A stretch of 64,000 bases of DNA, from positions 200,517-264,516 of the forward strand of contig NZ_JACAPR010000014.1 of the NCBI RefSeq assembly GCF_013385635.1. The letters are read 5' to 3'. The notes beneath the pieces are model-generated. The model was not told the origin of the DNA and searched no databases. It saw nothing but the letters and a program-made list of their open reading frames with translations. The DNA comes from Pseudomonas gingeri (GTDB lineage Bacteria > Pseudomonadota > Gammaproteobacteria > Pseudomonadales > Pseudomonadaceae). Shown piece after piece: positions 60,798-64,000 of the stretch (its first letter is position 1; each line of letters starts with the position of its first letter). Both the position numbers and the translations under genes were made by a program.

Positions 60798-60811
60798 TTG
60801 ATTCAGATCAG
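60798..60811 (+). promoter_or_regulatory. Candidate ANR/FNR box upstream of azurin
   Basis: TTGATTCAGATCAG matches the ANR/FNR consensus TTGAT-N4-ATCAA at nine of ten specific bases. It is 81 bases before the azurin ATG, which leaves room for a start point near 60846 with the box centred around -41. Azurin genes in Pseudomonas are known ANR targets, so position and context agree. Confidence 0.65.
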
Positions 60812-60885
60812 GGGAACCTGGCCTGGTTTCAGGCAGTCTTCCCGTTTGATCCGTTGATTTTCATACCCTGCCTTGGAGATTCACC

Positions 60886-61332
60886 ATGTTTGCCAAAGTC
60901 GTTGCGGTATCGTTGTTGACCCTGGCCAGCGGCCAATTGCTGGCCGCGGAGTGCTCGGTCACTGTCGATTCCACCGATCAGATGTCCTTCAACACCAAGG
61001 AAATCACCATCGACAAAAGCTGCAAGAGCTTCACCGTCAACCTGACCCACTCCGGCAGCCTGCCGAAGAATGTCATGGGCCATAACCTGGTGCTGAGCAA
61101 GACCGCCGACATGGCCGCTATTGCCGGTGATGGCATGGCCGCCGGGATCGACAAGAACTACCTGAAAGACGGCGACGACCGCATCATCGCCCACACCAAG
61201 ATCATCGGTGCTGGCGAGAAGGACTCGGTGAGCTTTGATGTGTCGAAACTGGCTGCAGGCGAAAACTACGGGTTCTTCTGCTCGTTCCCAGGCCATATCT
61301 CGATGATGAAAGGCACCGTCACGCTCAAGTAA
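60886..61332 (+). CDS. azu: Azurin, periplasmic blue copper protein
   Basis: Azurin shuttles electrons in the periplasm, for example to cytochrome c peroxidase and nitrite reductase. The 148-residue precursor has a signal peptide cut after LASGQLLA, giving a 128-residue mature form starting AECSVTVDST. The type 1 copper ligands are all present: His66 (VMGHNLVLS), Cys132 and His137 (FFCSFPGHI), Met141 in precursor numbering. The disulfide Cys pair (ECSV, KSCKSF) is intact. GGAGA stands 7 bases before the ATG. Confidence 0.97.
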   Translation: MFAKVVAVSLLTLASGQLLAAECSVTVDSTDQMSFNTKEITIDKSCKSFTVNLTHSGSLPKNVMGHNLVLSKTADMAAIAGDGMAAGIDKNYLKDGDDRIIAHTKIIGAGEKDSVSFDVSKLAAGENYGFFCSFPGHISMMKGTVTLK

Positions 61333-61346
61333 CGGCCTTTGTCGCA

Positions 61347-61373
61347 CCTGATCCCGCGCCCTGCGGGATCAGG
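61347..61373. terminator. Hairpin between convergent azurin and the 231-residue gene
   Basis: CCTGATCCCGC and GCGGGATCAGG form an 11-base perfect stem with a five-base loop. The right arm overlaps the stop codon of the convergent gene. T-runs are weak on both sides, so termination may be partial. Confidence 0.6.
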
Positions 61374-62064
61374 ACTGATCGCTCCTCCTCAATTCCAGTC
61401 GAATCCTCCTCCCCTCCAGCTCCTGGCGGCTGAATACCCCGCCCAGTTGTTTGCGCTTGTAGTCATTGCCCAGCATTTGCCATTGCTCGTCGACGCTGTA
61501 GCAGTTCAGGGTTTTCTGTGGCTCGATACCTGCCGGTGCGTCCTGCTCCTGCCAGTCGCAGAGGCCTCGGTAGTGTTTTTCCCCCGACGCCGGAAACCCC
61601 GATACGCCGGCGCGCAGATCATCGCGCAGAGTGATGGCACCGCTGTTGGTGATGCTGCGCTGATGGTTGTCCTGGCCATAGAATGCCTCGGTCTCGAAGC
61701 TCACCTCGCTCAGGGCGAGCTGGCAATCGGGCAGTTCGTAGCCGGTGGGGATATTGAAATCGAAGTCGCGGCCCGCGTCTCCCGCCAGGGTGTCGAAATG
61801 CAGCGTCGGATGCTGGTAGGGGCAGCCCGTCTGCTGGCGCTCGGGCGTATAGCGGGCACTGGCGCGCAAGGCCGTCTGGCTGGGCATGGCGCCGCTCAGG
61901 GTGAAGTGTTCCTTGCTGGGGCGACCGTTGGCGGAGCTGCCTGACTGGCTGGTGGCGGTAGCGATCCAGCACAGTGCTCCGATCAGCCCGATCAGCGGGA
62001 TGAACCAGGGGCGCTGGAAGAGAGGAGTGGCTCGAACATGAGGGGCTTTGTGCTGGAACAACAT
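61369..62064 (-). CDS. Membrane-anchored protein of unknown function
   Basis: A 231-residue protein with one N-terminal membrane helix (FIPLIGLIGALCWIATATS at about 20-38) and a soluble part that should lie in the periplasm. It has a Cys in TGCPYQHP, one in LPDCQLAL and others in GLCDWQEQ and LNCYSVDE, so disulfides are likely. No catalytic motif or family is recognised. Upstream, 109 bases separate it from the DUF1338-like gene on the same strand, so a shared transcript is possible. Confidence 0.65.
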   Translation of the reverse strand: MLFQHKAPHVRATPLFQRPWFIPLIGLIGALCWIATATSQSGSSANGRPSKEHFTLSGAMPSQTALRASARYTPERQQTGCPYQHPTLHFDTLAGDAGRDFDFNIPTGYELPDCQLALSEVSFETEAFYGQDNHQRSITNSGAITLRDDLRAGVSGFPASGEKHYRGLCDWQEQDAPAGIEPQKTLNCYSVDEQWQMLGNDYKRKQLGGVFSRQELEGRRIRLELRRSDQS

Positions 62065-62173
62065 CGGCGACAGTCCTGACCAACAAGGGTTGGCGCAGAC
62101 TGCCGAGGTGTTTGCGCTGTCTCAAGAGTTGCCGAAGAAAACAGAAATTTCCTACGAGAAACAGGCCGTTGTT

Positions 62174-63196
62174 TCAGCCTTTCGACGCCGTCATCTTGAA
62201 AATGCCCTGGGCGTTGCTGCTGTCGAAGTTCAGGTCGAGCCGGTCGGTTTCCGGATCGATCCGGCGCTGGATGAATTCGACGAAGGAGCCGGGGACCGCA
62301 TGCTCGCGGTACTGGCCCTGGGCGTCGATCAGCCCGCGGCTGACCGTGCAGGCGCGGTAGGCGGTCTGCATCACCCGGCCGGAAGCGGAGACTTCGATGC
62401 TGTCCTTCATCGGGCGCTGGCGTTGGCGCTGTTGCGCGACCGTGGCTTCCAGGTCGGCGACGCGGTCGGTGAGGTGGTTGAAGCTGTTGCCTTCGGTGGC
62501 GATCCAGGCCATTTCCGCGCTTTCGGCGAGCAACACCTGGTAGTCCGCCTGGTGTACCGCGCCGTGTTGCCGGCCAAAGGCCTGGTACAGCGCCGGCAGC
62601 AGGACCAGGGCTTCGCCCAGGCGGCAGTAACGGGTCAGGCGCAGGCGCTTGAGAATGCTCAGGTGCTCGGCCTGCAGCGGGTCGCGGCTGGAGGCGACCA
62701 CGCGGCCGACGGCGTCCTGGAAGGTTTCGCTGAAACGCCCCGGGTGCAGTTCGGAAACGAAGAACTGGGCGATATCTTCCGGCAGGTCCATCTGGCGATA
62801 CCCCCAGCCGGTCATTCCCAGCTTGGTCAGCGGGTAGGTACGGACATCGGTGAAGCCCAGGGGCTCCAGCAGCCGCGAGAAGGCCAGGCGACCGCGCGGC
62901 AGCTCGCCGTTTTCGCTCCAGTCGACGGTACGGATGGCGCCGTGATCGAACACCACCTTGCGCCCGTCCCCGGCTTGCTCTTCCACATAGCGACGGCCAT
63001 CGGGCACCGCTTCCACCAGTTTGTGGAACAGGCACAGGTTCAGGGCTTCGGCCAGCCAGACCCGGTGCAGGGCGTCGTCGCTGCGGGAAAAGTCATGAAG
63101 CGCCGCCGGCACGTCGACGTGTTGTTCCAGCCACTGGGCGGCGGGTTGGCCGAGCACGGAAGCGACAAGGGAGAACAAGCCTTCGAAGGAGGACAT
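62174..63196 (-). CDS. DUF1338-like (2-oxoadipate dioxygenase fold) protein, tentative
   Basis: A 340-residue cytosolic protein. The C-terminal part has features I associate with DUF1338 proteins, whose studied members (HglS/YdcJ type) are iron-dependent 2-oxoadipate dioxygenase/decarboxylases: GNSFNHLTDRVADLE with a candidate metal His, VSRGLIDAQG, and PGSFVEFIQRRID with a candidate Glu. LDLNFDSSNAQGIFKMTA closes it. The match is partial. The frame is open to a TTG at 63250, but ATG 63196 (MSSFEGLFSLVASVLGQ) is the better start. It lies next to a repeat region and nadE. Confidence 0.55.
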   Translation of the reverse strand: MSSFEGLFSLVASVLGQPAAQWLEQHVDVPAALHDFSRSDDALHRVWLAEALNLCLFHKLVEAVPDGRRYVEEQAGDGRKVVFDHGAIRTVDWSENGELPRGRLAFSRLLEPLGFTDVRTYPLTKLGMTGWGYRQMDLPEDIAQFFVSELHPGRFSETFQDAVGRVVASSRDPLQAEHLSILKRLRLTRYCRLGEALVLLPALYQAFGRQHGAVHQADYQVLLAESAEMAWIATEGNSFNHLTDRVADLEATVAQQRQRQRPMKDSIEVSASGRVMQTAYRACTVSRGLIDAQGQYREHAVPGSFVEFIQRRIDPETDRLDLNFDSSNAQGIFKMTASKG

Positions 63197-63333
63197 GAGG
63201 GAGGACTCTGGCGGCAAAAATGAGTCCCTATGAAAGCCCCCGGACGGCAACCGGGCAAGCGAAAAAAAATGCTGGGTTCATTCCGTTTTGTCGGGTTGTG
63301 GTGTCTGGAAGGGATTTGTTCCTCGGGCTGGCG

Positions 63334-63494
63334 CTTTCGCGGGCAAGCCCGGCTCCCACAGTGATCGGGTCGAATCTGGATGATCGTTCCCATGCTCTGC
63401 GTGGGAATGCAGCCCTCGACGCTCTGCGTCGTCGCAGTAAGGCTGGACGCGGAGCGTCCGGTGAGGCGTTCCCACGCTGAGCGTGGGAACGATC
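63334..63494. repeat. Single REP unit and a GATCGTTCCCATGCT inverted element
   Basis: A single REP end (GCGGGCAAGCCCGGCTCCC) lies at about 63339-63357. An element beginning GATCGTTCCCATGCTC at 63382 ends GAGCGTGGGAACGATC at 63494, with inner copies of GACGCTCTGCGTC and GACGCGGAGCGTCC. It is the fullest of the three copies of this element in the window. It occupies nearly all of the 312-bp gap before nadE; nothing else is seen there. Confidence 0.75.
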
Positions 63495-63508
63495 AACTCT
63501 GCGAGAGC

Positions 63509-64000
63509 TCAAGGCGCGAAGGGCATCTCGCGCTTGTGGTGGGTCTTCTCAAAGGTCCGGCAGATGATATCGAAGGCTTCCTGACGCACCGCTTCACCGT
63601 GCAGGAAGGCATCGATTTCGGAATAGGTCACGCCATGGGACGCTTCGTCAGGTTTGCCCGGTGCCAGGTCTTCGAGGTCGGCGGTGGGGATCTTTTCCAC
63701 CAGCGACTCGGGGGCGCCGAAGCTGCGGGCAATCGCCCTGACCTGGTTCTTCACCAGCCCGCTGAGGGGCGCCAGGTCGCAGGCGCCATCACCGAACTTG
63801 GTGAAGAAGCCCATCACCGCTTCCGCCGCGTGGTCGGTGCCGATCACCAGGCCATTGGCGGCACCGGCGATGGTGTACTGCGCGACCATGCGCATGCGCG
63901 CCTTGGTGTTGCCCAGCACGAAGTCCCGCGAGACCGCGGCCTTGCCTTCGAAGGCCGCGACTTCGCCGGCCAGCGACTTGACCGCCGGGCCGATGTTCAC
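63509..64000 (-). CDS. nadE: NAD synthetase NadE, C-terminal part (5' end outside window)
   Basis: NadE makes NAD from deamido-NAD, ATP and ammonia. Only the last 163 residues are here. The ammonia-dependent form's motifs are clear: GLVIGTDHAAEAVMGFFTKFGDGACDLAPLSG-type sequence split across ATP and NaAD sites, KIPTADLEDLAPGKPDE, and SYSEIDAFL-like TYSEIDAFLHG. The C-terminus with KTHHKREMP is normal for this family. The initial codon at the window edge is internal. Confidence 0.95.
   Translation of the reverse strand: MNIGPAVKSLAGEVAAFEGKAAVSRDFVLGNTKARMRMVAQYTIAGAANGLVIGTDHAAEAVMGFFTKFGDGACDLAPLSGLVKNQVRAIARSFGAPESLVEKIPTADLEDLAPGKPDEASHGVTYSEIDAFLHGEAVRQEAFDIICRTFEKTHHKREMPFAP

Overview
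The window reads as a chromosomal segment of a Pseudomonas species, most likely of the P. fluorescens group. The basis is the gene order (motB, rsgA, orn, queG, nnrD, tsaE, amiB, mutL, miaA, hfq, hflX, hflK, hflC, hisZ, purA, rnr, rlmB, rpsF, rpsR, rplI, dnaB, ygiQ, azurin, nadE), the GC-rich codon use, and Pseudomonas-type REP palindromes in intergenic spaces. The species call is inference; no 16S gene is present.

Region by region: 1-2970 holds the end of motB, rsgA (minus), orn and a yicG-type membrane protein. 2971-12100 is an AT-richer accessory island of three co-directional genes, preceded by a translationally coupled leader ORF. Its first protein carries a candidate caspase-fold (clan CD, C80-like) His/Cys pair and a hydrophobic pore-like block, and its second carries RTX-like repeats. 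12119-25622 is a dense housekeeping block: queuosine, NADHX repair, t6A and ms2i6A tRNA modification, cell-wall amidase, mismatch repair, Hfq/HflX/HflKC, HisZ and PurA. 25640-27650 is a chemoreceptor behind a near-consensus sigma-54 promoter. 27650-28430 holds repeats and two identical tRNA-Leu(CAG) genes on the minus strand, each with its own promoter and terminator. 28590-35890 is rnr-rlmB, the rpsF-rpsR-DUF2232-rplI ribosomal cluster and dnaB.

A second accessory region follows. Two giant minus-strand proteins (35903-43618) resemble dermonecrotic-toxin-domain proteins and end in what looks like a SET methyltransferase domain. ygiQ separates them from a third, 1798-residue relative (46156-51552). 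Next comes a small hydrophobic protein translationally coupled to a four-helix membrane protein (51825-53209), an arrangement typical of pore-forming effector and immunity pairs. 53386-60143 is a conserved but functionally obscure trio: transglutaminase-DUF2126, ATP-grasp/alpha-E fusion, and a second transglutaminase. The end holds two tiny ORFs, azurin behind a candidate ANR box, a membrane-anchored unknown, a tentative DUF1338-like protein and the end of nadE.

The most likely undescribed biology is in the two toxin-like regions: the split autoprocessing-toxin-like operon at 3-12 kb, and the SET-tailed toxin pair at 36-43.6 kb. These assignments rest on motif reading only; no database search was possible.
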